The notes beneath the pieces were generated by a model, which worked only from the letters and a program-made list of their open reading frames with translations, made no database searches and was not told the DNA's origin. Shown here piece after piece: positions 47,291 to 57,729 of a stretch of 64,000 nt of DNA. The position numbers were made by a program, and so were the translations under genes. Each line of letters begins with the position of its first letter. Within the stretch, counting starts at the first letter, position 1. This stretch comes from Rugalucina vietnamica (Eukaryota; Mollusca; Bivalvia; Lucinida; Lucinidae): the NCBI GenBank assembly GCA_964017185.1, contig OZ024874.1:50248856-50312855 (forward strand), read 5' to 3'.

Positions 47291-48267
47291 TGTTGCGTTG
47301 TTAAATTGTTTCAATATAAAAATAAAAGTAAGCAATGGTCATGAAATGGCTTAATTAGAAACACATTTTGGTGAACAAGCAGCAAACGAAAACACAATAA
47401 TATGTATTGGGAATATATTGCATGTAGCGGTCAATGTCTGTAAAGATACCACATTGTCAAGTCAAGTCTCGTATTGACACCATCACTGAACAATGGTACA
47501 AGTATGTAAAGGTTTCGACATTGTTTGTTTTATCAAAGTGTTGAACAAAAATGTACAACGTTATTATCAAGGACCCAGTTCAAATGAAAAGCAGCTGTTA
47601 GGCTGTTAGCATACATACCGTCATACAAGTTAACCGTGTTACATCTGAATAAACTAAAGTATACGTTTTAAACTGGTATTTCTATCTATAAGGTAATCTT
47701 ATGTTGTCGTCTGGATGACGCAAAGTTTACGGAACGTCTCCGTGACGCATTTGTTTTCATAATGCTCAATTCGTTATCTGCCCGACTGGCTAATAAAATC
47801 ATGTTTAAACATAATGCCTCAGATTGATCTTTTCCTAATGGAAGTCTCAAACAAATTAGTTCATGGAAATCAAGATGCAAATTGAAATTTAGCTGACTTT
47901 GTCCTGTCTATCTATCGCAGTTCTGTGTCAAAGAGCATCTCTGAAAATCGACCGTTTAAATTGAATCCGATTTGAATCCGATTTATAGCAAGGTTTTAGC
48001 TGAGCAGTGGAGAGATAATCTGTCATAGGAGTCAAACGATCATTCTTAACATGTACACAATAACTAACGGATAGAAAGTCTTGGTCTCTTTGATGTTGAA
48101 TTTTCACTGGATATGCCACTTCCATGTAGGACTGCTTTTGTTTTCTAGCCATCTGGTTTGCTAAATAATTTTATTTCAACTTTGGTAATGCTGTATTTAA
48201 ATAGTTTGAGAACAGTTCAAACTCTTTCCTTTTGAATAAAACTCAAAGCTGTGATCCCTTTGTTTCT

Positions 48268-48387
48268 ATGGTGTACCAGAAGGGTCAAAACCACCGGTAG
48301 CAGTCCACTGGTAAATTTTTACCAGTGCACTGCTAAATTTTACCAGTGGACTGCTACCGGTAGTTTTGACCCTTCTGGTACACCATA
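48268..48387. mobile_element. Perfect-ended foldback, 120 bp
   Basis: TATGGTGTACCAGAAGGG on the left mirrors CCCTTCTGGTACACCATA on the right; the arms continue through CAAAAC, CACCGGTAGCAGTCCACTGG with few mismatches to a short centre. Shape suggests a recent, very small foldback insertion. Confidence 0.85.
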
Positions 48388-48670
48388 TGTTTCTGCTCCT
48401 TAAGTAGATCTGTATAAAATGTCTGTGCTGTAGATTTTTGTTAGTCATAAATCGGTTTTGTTGTCAGACTGGGAAACGATGCGATTAATGTTACGAGATT
48501 TCAACATCGGAGCTGTCTGTGTGCATGTGCTGTTCGCTCACAGCAAGCAATAACTTGAACCCCATTTAAACATTTGATAATGATCGGAAAATCCGCAAAA
48601 GTTACAAGGTCTGAAATCTACGTATGATCCCCATCTACTACCACTCAAAAATGGTCAGTAATGTATCATA

Positions 48671-49010
48671 CAGTTATTTCACGCTTCAGCAGGCAATAGT
48701 GCAAAATACTTTCCCCTCGGTGCAGATACCGACTTGACAGGCTATAGCAGTCAGGCCGGTACCTGCACCGATGGGAAAATGTTTTTCACTATTGCCTGTT
48801 TAAGCTTGAAATAACTTTCATTTCAGTCATCTGACTTATCATGTGACCAGGCAATAGACAATTGGCCAGGCAATAGAATTTTCTATCTGGTACTATTGCA
48901 TGTTCTTACCTTGTAACATTGCAGTCATGTGACGTATAATGTGATCCGGCAAAAGACTGATCACTGGCCACGCAATAGAATTTTCTATTGCCTGGAACTA
49001 ACAATAATTA
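48671..49010. repeat. Palindrome plus CAGGCAATAG cluster
   Basis: 48671-48826 is an inverted repeat (AGTTATTTCACGC, CAGGCAATAGTG, TCGGTGCAGATACCG mirrored on the right side). The word CAGGCAATAG or its reverse CTATTGCCTG then recurs at about 48690, 48797, 48857, 48879 and 49005, with variants CGCAATAGAATTTTC and CTATCTGG between. No gene. Confidence 0.8.
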
Positions 49011-49639
49011 ATCATGGAATTAACAATAATTATTACTAATAACAAATAGCCATTTCTATACAATTTTAATGTAATTAGGTAATAATCAAAATTATCACAG
49101 GGTGATAGCAAGACTTTTCACCAGCCGGCCTTGGGAGTTTAACACGGGAAATTTATATGAGGTATGATAATACAAGATTTGGATAAATCGGTGTAACGGG
49201 TACCAAGCTCATCCGTTACTGCATGGACGTAAACCTAAAACATTCACTCTCTTAGGTTTAGGTTTCATAATTATGGTCAAGCATTACTACTTTCATATTA
49301 ATCGAACCCATGAGTAGTAGACATAAGTAACGATTAACAACGTGGTACAGACGGGTAGATGCAAAGCCAAATAGTCTATGCGTGTCCATGATGTAAATTG
49401 TGTGTCACTTACGCTTGGAGTAATTCTCGTAAACAACTGGCCAAGCAAACCCATGGTTAACGAGTATTTAGTCAATCTCTCACGACACATTTGTCCGACC
49501 ATAGAAACACAGTGAATTATTCTGTATATATCAACTCAGTTCACGGAGAAAAGTCTACATCAAGATAAATGTTTTGTTCCTACAAAAACTTATATCGGGT
49601 TTATTTTCATTGTGTCATATGGGTGGTTATTATACATGT

Positions 49640-50020
49640 CGGGTGACGCACAATGAAGTTCTGTCCAAAGTTGAGATGAGAAATTGGAGTTTTCTACTAT
49701 AACGTTTACTCAATTGACTGATAGATCGGTGCAGTCAATACAGAAATTGAACATTTATTGAAAGAAAGTAATATAAGAAGTCCCGGTTATTTCGTTTTCG
49801 CATACACTTCAATGTTACTGTATTGAAAGTACTATATAATCATGGGGCGGTAGTGTTTGCGAAAACGAATTAACCTGGATTCCTTATGTTACTTTCATTC
49901 AATAAATGCTCAATTTGTGCATTGACTGCACCTATCTATCAGTCAAATGAGTAAACGTTATAGTAGAAAACTCCAATTTCTCATCTCAACTTTGGACAGA
50001 ACTTCATTGTGCGTCACCCG
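49640..50020. mobile_element. Long-armed foldback element, 381 bp
   Basis: CGGGTGACGCACAATGAAG at the left mirrors CTTCATTGTGCGTCACCCG at the right; arms of about 160 bp continue through GTCCAAAGTTGAGATGAG, AAACGTTTACTCA-like, CTTTCATTCAATAAATG-like and TTCGTTTTCGCA with few mismatches. The middle (about 49800-49850) is unpaired. No open frame. Confidence 0.9.
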
Positions 50021-50368
50021 ATCATTTATCAGTTTGTATGTAAACAATGCCACGTGTTTCTCAGCTGTGTAGCTTATACCGTCAGCACATTATAATATTT
50101 CTTGCCACAGCATAAAACCGATGTATTGTCATCGTTTGAAAGCCCTAACAGACTTATTACTGCTGAAACAAATTTAATCCTTTTTGATCTGGCATGTTTA
50201 GTACAATGTGCATCAAACTGCAGAAGATGTGTCACATTCTGACAAGACCGTTAAAATGATTGGTGTGTCAATTTTAGCAATGCGGGTTTTAAAGCCCGGG
50301 CCAAAGACAATGTTTCTTATTCATTCAGCAAAAGTCTTACAGTACAACAAATAATGTTATATAAACTG

Positions 50369-50521
50369 TAGATCTAGGACGATCGCAGTAGACTTTCGTT
50401 ATAATTATGAATGATACTCATGTCCCTATTGGTCAAATGTATTCATTTCATTCATATGTATACATGTATGTATAACGGTAAACCTGTGACGAAAGTCTAC
50501 TACGGTCGTCCGGGACCTATA
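50369..50521. mobile_element. Small MITE-like element, 153 bp
   Basis: TAGATCTAGGACGATCGC plus AGTAGACTTTCGT at the left; ACGAAAGTCTACT plus ACGGTCGTCCGGGACCTATA at the right, giving about 32 bp of inverted end with a few mismatches. The interior is AT-rich. Confidence 0.82.
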
Positions 50522-52276
50522 CAACTTTCACGTAGTAAATAAAGACTTTACTTGTGTGAAGAAAGGATACAAGTTTCCAAACATATCAAAGTACAGTTTA
50601 AAACATCATTTCGGTGTTTATGAATACCAAAAATGCATATCATCACAAAGTACGTATATGCAGCTAGGGCATTGACCGTTAAGAGATTGGGCGACTGGGA
50701 GTTGGTTGTTTCTGTGGAAGTGAAAAGCGTAAACTGATCACTTATTTTGCTATTCAAACAGATTTCCTCGCGATATCATTAATTTGAACTTTGTGTGAGA
50801 AGAATCAGAATTAAATGTCTTTGCATTTCTCTCATTAAATTTCATTAAACAAATAATGACATTGCTCCTCAGAATAAAAGTCCCTACAAGTTACTATGGT
50901 AATGATAGCTTGCATCTTTTGATAAAATGGTACATGTACTATCGTATAATCGAGAGTCTTTACAGCACAGTTTAATTATTACAGTACAGCGAATATTTAC
51001 TTAAGCGAATATTTACTCACCACTTACATGCTTAAGTACCTTTCTCTATTATTTTTTTTTTTTGTAATTTCCATTGCAAGATTATTTGCATCTACATGCA
51101 CAGTATATGATTGTTTGTATTTTCAGGGCTGTTTGCATGGTTTGATTTGCTTTACGTGAAAGAATTACGATGCTGCTGCCAACGATGAATATTTGTTTTC
51201 ATTTACGATCACCAAGGCATTTTAAATAAGTTTACTTGACATGAGCTGTCAAAAATTTCCAGTGAGCGTATGATTGCTTATGTAGTTCCCATACTTGTTG
51301 GCCAAACGCCTGGAAATAGTTTCATTCAATCAACGATACCTATAAGTTTAGAGCAGACACAAACGAAAGCAGTGCAAATTGGTTTTAATCGATGTTTACA
51401 TCAACATGTCATAAGCTTTATCTCAAAATGCTTCCTGTTCCAAGTGTATAAGTTTGGTTGCTGCAATTTTTCAATAAAAAGGTAAAAGTAAGCAATGATC
51501 AGGAACAGGTACATGTACAATCAGAAGGAAAGATTTGTATTGTGTGGTGAGTATTGTTAAGGAGCAATTTTGTACTACCGAATTGCATTTCACCAAACAT
51601 GCTGCAATCGAAACGAAATGGCAAATAATGATAAGGAAATGTCAACGAAACTAAAGCGTGCGTTAAATAGCAGAACAAGCCGTTGTTGGTTCTGTTTATA
51701 TTTTACAGAGAATGCGCTTTTATGCGTTTAAAAATAGGAACGGGATAATCTGGTAATTTAAAGGAGTTCTTTTCTTTGATACAGGAAAGTCTCCTACATA
51801 ATTGTTACTGTAATTTGATCAGGAGAGCCATTTACAACACCACCATCACACAAATACGTCTTAATTCAAGCAAATGCGCATTATATACATCTTTAATTGG
51901 ATTTTATGCGTCGGATGAGCTGTTAAAGTCGGCGCTGAAGCCTGGAATTAGTTTACTGTTGATATGATTTCTGTTCGGCACTTCTACCATGTTTATTGCC
52001 GCTGATAAAGAGAATACGGTGCAAACAATCAAAACTGACAAAAGTAAGCAAGGGTCAGGAAACAGCGCAATCAGAAAGATTGTTTTTAAACCGTTTTAAA
52101 TCATGTTCATGTAAACATCCATTAACCCATCCTCCTCAGAATCCTCCAAACAGCTTGAAGATCGTTGGTCGTGTAAACGCTCTTAGATCTAAGATATATT
52201 CCGATTAATTTGTTTGACTATTATAAGGGACATATAAATGTACATAGCCACAGGAAAGGGTCAGAATAACTCTTGC

Positions 52277-52831
52277 GGTCAATTTCGTTATCAAATTCAT
52301 AAATTAGCGAATCTTGGGTTTCTCGATGTATGGTTAGCCCAAGGGGTGGGGGATGTTAGCAAATTTCTTACGCTTTAAAAACAAAAATTGTCAGATCATT
52401 TTCTTCAAAACTGGAATTATAGATTAACTGAATCAAGCAGAGCGTCATTTTATAGAGTTATAAGCACATTTAAATTTCAGCCATATTTAGATAAAGTAAC
52501 TAAGTTTAGAGTTGCATTATCAAAGCTTAGAGTGTCATCACACAGGCTCATGATTGAGGCTGGCAGATGGAATAGACCACATCGTACTCCTAGGGAACAA
52601 CGTATATGCACTGTCTGTAATCTACTAGAAGATGAATATCATTTCTTATTTGAATGTAGATTGTACAATGCTGAAAGAACAATGTTTCTAAAACCTTATT
52701 ACCTTCGGAATAAAAGTATGTATAAAACGATTGAATTGATGCAGAAAACAAATTCAAAAACATTAAAAAATTTGGCAATGTTTGTTCATAATTGTTTTGA
52801 AATACGTACTGATTACATATTACACAATTGA
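52277..52831 (+). pseudogene. LINE 3' coding fragment (post-RT region with a CCHC-like finger)
   Basis: One frame reads FRYQIHKLANLGFLDVWLA, QGVGDVSKFLTL, a TAA, then KQKLSDHFLQNWNYRLTES, FYRVISTFKFQPYLDKV, LRVSSHRLMIEAGRWNRPH and ICTVCNLLEDEYHFLFECRL to a stop at 52831. The last stretch is the C-x2-C-x8-H-x4-C finger (CTVC...HFLFEC) that follows the RT in many jockey/CR1/I-type LINEs. The RT itself is missing, and a single stop breaks the frame at about 52376. The 147-codon open part is only a transposon tail, not a host gene. Confidence 0.85.
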
Positions 52832-53255
52832 TGTATGCTCATAAATGTTTTGGAATACGTACCTTTATTTTATTGCTCAGTTAATATGTTTAATTACTAT
52901 GTTTAATTAGTAAGTACCTTATGCCTATATTCTTACATGTATATGTTGTGTAACAATACTGATGTCTGATGAGACTCAAAAAAGTATATTTTTGGGTTGT
53001 ACCATCAATTCCTACATATGCATTTGTTCCTCATTCTGAGGTTTCTAAAGATAAGTATATATTGTAATATACGTTTATACATTCTCTGTGTTTCAAAAAT
53101 GAAGTGTTTGTTCATGAGATGCAGATATATATATACATTGTGCTTACGAAAAAAACTATGTTACAAAGTTTAAGCTACTTTTGCATGATGATAAATGTAT
53201 TTGCTTTTATATTTGATACGATTTGTTAAATATCAATATAAATAGTTGATAAACA
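52832..53255. other. AT-rich 3' flank of the LINE fragment
   Basis: Likely the 3' untranslated part of the preceding LINE fragment, with no clear tail. Nothing else recognised before the 3' end of the minus-strand LINE. Confidence 0.45.
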
Positions 53256-53311
53256 TAATCACACTGTGTAGTGAATGATAGTTCGTCTCTCACTAATGAG
53301 AAAGACCATCA
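53256..53311 (-). other. Short 3' untranslated end of the LINE
   Basis: After the stop, the minus strand reads TGATGGTCTTTCTCATTAGTG, AGAGACGAACTATCATTC. A small inverted match ATGATGGTC / GAACTATCAT is possible. No poly-A or microsatellite tail is evident, so the exact end is uncertain. Confidence 0.55.
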
Positions 53312-56300
53312 TTATTTCTTGAATAGTGCTGATGTGTGTTGGTGAGTTCTTTGATGGCTGACTAGGCCAATTCTGGCTCTAAACTGTCGGTTGCAAGTAG
53401 AGCAAGTCAATGTCATAGAGTCTGATGGTGGCACATTTGTTTTGGCTTTGCGCTCTCTTCGCTTTCTTTCAGCTTCACAGATTCTCTTCTTTTCATAAAG
53501 AGCTGCCCCTTTGTTGATGAGACCTCGCCACTTTGATCGCTCCTGTGCAGTCTGTTCCCAGGACCCCATTGGTATTTCGAAATCCTTCAGAGAGGCTTTG
53601 AGGGTGTCTTTGTAGCGTTTCTTCTGGCCACCTTGAGAGCGCTTTCCCTCCTGTAGTTCTCCATAGAAAACTTTCTTTGGAAGTCGCGCATCAGGCATTC
53701 TTATAACATGGCCAGTCCATCTTAGCTGTGCTAGCTTTAAGACTGTATGCATGCTTTGCATCCCTGCTTTCGTCAGGACCTCTGTGTCTGGAATCTTGTC
53801 CTGCCACTTGATTTTTAACAACTTTCTCAAACAGCTTAAGTGGAAATGGTTAAGTCTCTTTGCATGGCGTTGGTATACTGTCCAGGTCTCACATGCATAC
53901 AAGAGGGTTGGCAGTACCACAGCCTTGTAGACTTTCAGCTTGGTGTCAAGCTTGATTCCATTTCGCTCCCAGACATTTGCACGGAGTCGTCCGAATGCCA
54001 CACTAGCCTTTGCAATTCTGGCAGTGATCTCATCATCAATATGCACTGCTCTGGAGAGAGTGCTTCCCAGGTAGGTGAACTTGTCAACAACTTTCAGTTT
54101 TTGCCCATTCACAGTGATGGTTGGTTCATTATATGGCTTTCCGGGCGCTGGTTGGTGTACAACCTCTGTCTTTTTTGTGCTGATTGTGAGATCATAGTTA
54201 TCACATGACTGTGAGACTTGATCCATGGCTCTTTGCATTTTTGCCTCTGTGCTGGCATTCTTATCCATATCATCTGCATAGAGGAGCTCATCTAGCACAT
54301 CAGTCTGGACCTTAGTTTTGGCTTGCAACCTTCTGAGGTTGAATATGTTGCCATCAAAACGGTACCTGATTGGAAAACCAGTGTCACTGTCCTGAAAAGC
54401 ATCCATAAGCATGGCAGAAAACATCATGCTGAACAGTGTTGGTGCCAGAACACAGCCTTGTTTGACCCCATTTGTTACTTCAAATGGTTCAGAGAACTCT
54501 CCATCATTTTGCACACGTGCCTGCATGCCATCATGAAACTGCCGCACCATTGCTATGAATTTGGGTGGACAGCCAAATTTGGCCATGATTTTCCAGAGTC
54601 CATCACGACTAACAGTGTCAAAAGCTTTGGTGAGGTCAACAAACGTCATGTATAGATCTACATTCTGTTCTTGGCATTTCTCCTGAAGCTGTCTTGCTGT
54701 GAAGATCATGTCTATTGTCCCTCTGTCTTTTCTGAATCCACATTGACTTTCTGGGATAAGTCCCGTCTGATCAAGATGAACATTCAGACGATTCAACAGA
54801 ATTTTTGCAAGTATCTTCCCAGCAATTGATAGGAGGGAGATGCCTCTGTGATTGTCACAGACTTGAGGATTTCCTTTCCGCTTGTATAGGTGGATTATGG
54901 ATGCATCCTTAAATTCTTGTGGGATAGCCTCCTTTCTCCACATACAGTGAAACAACTCTGTCAGTTTCTCTGCCATGGGTAGCCCCCCAGCCTTGTAAAC
55001 TTCGGCAGGAATTGCATCTGCACCTGGGGCTTTGCCAGATGATAGTTGTTGAACTGCTTTTCTTGTTTCCGTAACGGTAGGAAATTCATCTAACAGAACA
55101 TTGCACTCTATCTGTGGAAGTCTGTCGATTGCATCCTCATTGATGCTTGATGGTCGATTAAGCACACTATTGAAGTGTTCTGCCCACCTTTCCAAGATAG
55201 CTTCTTTATCTGTGAGAAGAGTGTTTCCATCTGCACTGAGCAATGTGGTGGCTCCAGAACTCTTTGGACCATAAATGGTTTTCAGTGCATCATGAAATTT
55301 CTTCATGTCCTTTCTATCCGCAAAAGACTGAATTTCTTCTGTTTTCTTCCTCAGCCATGAATCTTGCATGTCCCTAAGCTTGGTCTGAACTGTCTTACAA
55401 ATGTTGCTGTAGGCTGCTTTCTTTGATACTGAGCTAGTATCATCTTGATGTGCCTTGTGCAATCGGTGCTTTTCTTCAAGAAGCCTCTGAATTTCGTCAT
55501 CATTCTCATCAAACCAGTCTTGATGTTTGCGAGATGGATGGCCTAAGGTGCTTGCAGCTGAAGAAAGAACTGTTTTATGGAAAACTGTCCAGTTTTCTTC
55601 GGGGTCCTCTGAACTGAGATTCATTGCATCCAGTTGGTTGCAAATGTCTGTTAAGAAATCTTGTCTCATGCTGTCTTTATTCAGCTTTGAGACATCCAGT
55701 CTCTTAGGAGCTTTCTTGCCTTGAGGTCGCCTCGCAGGCTGTATTCTTAGGTTGAGTTTGCTGACAACCAGTCTATGATCTGTCCAGCAGTCTGCACCAC
55801 ACATAGTCTTTGTCACTTTAACATCCTGCCTGTCTGTTCTCCGCACTATGACATAGTCTATGAGATGCCAGTGTTTGGAACGGGGATGCATCCAGGATGT
55901 TTTGTTCCTATTAGGTAGACGGAAGACTGTGTTGGTGATTAGAAGGTCATGTTCAGCACACTTCCTGAGAAGCAAGATACCATTGCTGTTGCACTTTCCA
56001 ACCCCTTCTGGACCTATAACTCCTTCCCAGGTCTGGTGGTCTGTACCCACTCTGGCATTAAAGTCACCAAGAAGGATAAGCTTGTCTGTACGGGGTGTTG
56101 CAGAAATAACATTGTCTAGGTCATCATAGAACTTGTCCTTGACCTCATCTGGATTGGTCATTGTGGGTGCATAAGCACTGACAATAGTTGCATGTTTATT
56201 GCCTGACAGAGGAAGTCTCAATGTCATTAGACGGTCATTAATGCCTTTTGGCAATCCTGACAGCTTACCAACAAGTTCTGTTTTGATGGCAAAGCCAACT

Positions 56301-56503
56301 CCTGCTTCACGCCTCTCTTCACTTTTGCGTCCACTCCAGAAGAAGGTGTATCCAGCACCAACTTCTTTGATCTCCCCAACATCTGCGAACCGAGTCTCAC
56401 TCAATGCAGCTATCTGTATATCATACCTCCCAAGTTCTCTGCCCACAAGGGCCGTTCTACGCTGTGGTCTATCTGACCCAGCATTGTCCATTAAAGTACG
56501 CAC
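53312..56503 (-). CDS. Non-LTR retrotransposon (LINE) endonuclease-reverse transcriptase with C-terminal C2H2 finger
   Basis: A 1063-codon uninterrupted frame. Residues about 1-250 are an apurinic-type endonuclease: E36 in SETRF, D147 and N149 in LLGDFNARVG, D216 in LIDYVIV, D242-H243 in CWTDHRLV. Residues about 480-780 are the RT: FKDASIIHLYKRKGNPQVC, NHRGISLLS, QCGFRKDRGT, FVDLTKAFDTVS, NGVKQGCVLAPTLFS, and the catalytic YADD near 740. The last 25 residues carry C-x2-C-x12-H-x3-H (CSTCNRQF...GLVSHQRTH). This is the layout of the RTE-like / CFDP2-related LINEs of invertebrates; clade inferred. The quoted start is a GTG. The frame is open to 56587 and the conserved IGAWNVRTL with the catalytic Asn lies upstream of the first ATG (56491), so the true start is further 5' or non-AUG. 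It cuts target DNA and primes reverse transcription in the nucleus. With no stops it may be a recent insertion. Confidence 0.95.
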   Translation of the reverse strand: MRTLMDNAGSDRPQRRTALVGRELGRYDIQIAALSETRFADVGEIKEVGAGYTFFWSGRKSEERREAGVGFAIKTELVGKLSGLPKGINDRLMTLRLPLSGNKHATIVSAYAPTMTNPDEVKDKFYDDLDNVISATPRTDKLILLGDFNARVGTDHQTWEGVIGPEGVGKCNSNGILLLRKCAEHDLLITNTVFRLPNRNKTSWMHPRSKHWHLIDYVIVRRTDRQDVKVTKTMCGADCWTDHRLVVSKLNLRIQPARRPQGKKAPKRLDVSKLNKDSMRQDFLTDICNQLDAMNLSSEDPEENWTVFHKTVLSSAASTLGHPSRKHQDWFDENDDEIQRLLEEKHRLHKAHQDDTSSVSKKAAYSNICKTVQTKLRDMQDSWLRKKTEEIQSFADRKDMKKFHDALKTIYGPKSSGATTLLSADGNTLLTDKEAILERWAEHFNSVLNRPSSINEDAIDRLPQIECNVLLDEFPTVTETRKAVQQLSSGKAPGADAIPAEVYKAGGLPMAEKLTELFHCMWRKEAIPQEFKDASIIHLYKRKGNPQVCDNHRGISLLSIAGKILAKILLNRLNVHLDQTGLIPESQCGFRKDRGTIDMIFTARQLQEKCQEQNVDLYMTFVDLTKAFDTVSRDGLWKIMAKFGCPPKFIAMVRQFHDGMQARVQNDGEFSEPFEVTNGVKQGCVLAPTLFSMMFSAMLMDAFQDSDTGFPIRYRFDGNIFNLRRLQAKTKVQTDVLDELLYADDMDKNASTEAKMQRAMDQVSQSCDNYDLTISTKKTEVVHQPAPGKPYNEPTITVNGQKLKVVDKFTYLGSTLSRAVHIDDEITARIAKASVAFGRLRANVWERNGIKLDTKLKVYKAVVLPTLLYACETWTVYQRHAKRLNHFHLSCLRKLLKIKWQDKIPDTEVLTKAGMQSMHTVLKLAQLRWTGHVIRMPDARLPKKVFYGELQEGKRSQGGQKKRYKDTLKASLKDFEIPMGSWEQTAQERSKWRGLINKGAALYEKKRICEAERKRRERKAKTNVPPSDSMTLTCSTCNRQFRARIGLVSHQRTHQHTSALFKK

Positions 56504-56587
56504 ATTCCATGCGCCAATCCGTAAGGGGATTACTCTAGCTTTTTTCTTTGTATTTCGACCGCTTAAGGGGATCCCCGCTGATCGCGG

Positions 56588-57430
56588 TTAACCAGCCAGG
56601 GGGTTTGAAGCAGGCAATTGTTTAGGGCACCTTTTCTAGCCCCTTCCCCATGCTACGGGGGTGAGCAGTGCGGTCCTAAATAGGTCTGCTCAGTCGCTCA
56701 GCCGACTGCCGAATTCTGCTTACTGCTTCTCCTCACAGAAAACGACCATTAGAACTGAGCCGCCTGTGTGCAGGTCTGCAACTACAGCTCCCAGTGTGTC
56801 CTACACCTGCTGCTTCGCCACTCGCCCATCGCCACAGGACTTTGTAGGTATGTGGGTGCAAGTGTGATGAAATTGTTGTGTCTGCAAGTGCTTGTGTGTT
56901 GAGAAATAAGATGACATGCGCTATGAAATTGGATTATAGTGAGGAAGAGGTGCGCAACGTCAACCTCACTCTCTAGTCCTCGCCCAGCTGCGCCCAGAGG
57001 CAAGACACAGGTCAAGACGTCTGGAGTTGGGTTTGGATGCAGTGGATGACCGTAACATCTTTAGTGCCTTGTCACGCTCTGCATGTTCCACAACATGTTG
57101 CTGTATCGCTTTCTGAACCGTTGAATCAGGTGATTTCTTCCGCTCCATCTACCGAAACAGTCTTTGCATATCTGGACTAGGCATATCCAGACACACAGGT
57201 TTGATTTTGGAGTTTCCTTCTCCTAGATGAGTTGCTGGCCACAGCTGAAGAGCTCCATCTACCCTTTCTTAGGTTTTGTTTAGAGACCTGTAAACTCCTA
57301 GGAGGACTGTCAACCAAGACTAATGAGTTCCCCCTGCCCAGCTAGATTTTTGTGTAGAGAACTAGCTTAACTCCTAGATGAGTTGCCTTCCAAGGCTAAC
57401 GAGCCCCATCTGCACCGCATGACAACAGGT
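56588..57430 (-). other. 5' region of the LINE with tandem monomers
   Basis: Downstream part (56590-57160) lacks a long frame; the minus strand at 57148-56966 has 60 codons beginning MERKKSPDSTVQKAIQQHVV, which may be an ORF1 remnant or chance. From about 57205 to 57415 three diverged ~70-90-bp monomers occur, each with an AACTCATCTAGGAG-like word and a TGGGGCTCGTTAGCC-like word. Tandem 5' monomers are common promoters in LINEs, so the element looks close to full length. Confidence 0.65.
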
Positions 57431-57702
57431 AGTACTGATTACATGTTACAGTAGCAGTTAAACTGACCTGACCTGAAGTGAATAACATCACACTGTCCGC
57501 CATACTTAAAATTATTTAGAAATATTTGTATATATGCTTATTTGCTCAAGGGTCATGTATGACCTATTGCAGATAATATTTGTCGTGTTTGTACGGTGAA
57601 TGGAGGATGCCCTCGACCTCCATTGACCTATTACGAGGATAATAAATTTCTTCTTCTTCTTCTTCTTCTTCTTCTTCTTCTTCTTCTTCTTCTTCTTCTT
57701 CT
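57431..57702 (+). repeat. LINE-like 3' end with (TTC)18 tail
   Basis: Plus-strand words GGATGCCCTCGACCTCC, ATTGACCTATTACGAGG and ATAATAAATTTC precede about 18 TTC repeats (57648-57702). The hairpin-then-microsatellite layout is that of LINE/SINE 3' ends, in the opposite orientation to the neighbouring LINE. Confidence 0.6.
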
Positions 57703-57729
57703 ATAAATATTCTGTCCATTAATCCATTT

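Larger units (their letters stand above)
43060..47600 (+). repeat. Ordered tandem unit, copy 3
   Basis: Blocks: TATTATCAAAGACCCAGCTCG (43085), GATTGATCTTTTCCTAATGG (43324), CTGTATAACTGCTTTGTTTTGC (44640), TGTGTGTCCATGATATGAATTG (45147), GATGTATTGTCATCGTTTG (45853), GTTGTATTTCTCTTATTTAAA (46387), and GAGCGTATGATTGCC (46791). It contains an RT-family copy at 43636-44102 and MITE copy 3 at 46949-47222. Confidence 0.82.
47560..52040 (+). repeat. Ordered tandem unit, copy 4
   Basis: Blocks: TTATTATCAAGGACCCAGTTC (47560), GATTGATCTTTTCCTAATGG (47822), CTGTATAAAATGTCTGTGCTG (48410), TGCGTGTCCATGATGTAAATTG (49379), GATGTATTGTCATCGTTTG (50121), CTTTGCATTTCTCTCATTAAA (50819), GAGCGTATGATTGC (51264) and CATTTACAACACCACCATCAC (51829). 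It hosts four foldback elements between 48.2 and 50.6 kb. Noncoding. Confidence 0.82.

Noticed and set aside
53840..56591. Several 60-130 codon frames on the plus strand across 53.8-56.6 kb
   Set aside because: All are antisense shadows of the intact LINE frame.
56966..57148. MERKKSPDSTVQK... as a definite LINE ORF1 protein
   Set aside because: Only 60 codons, without a gag knuckle, coiled-coil or RRM motif; kept only as a possibility within the 5' region.
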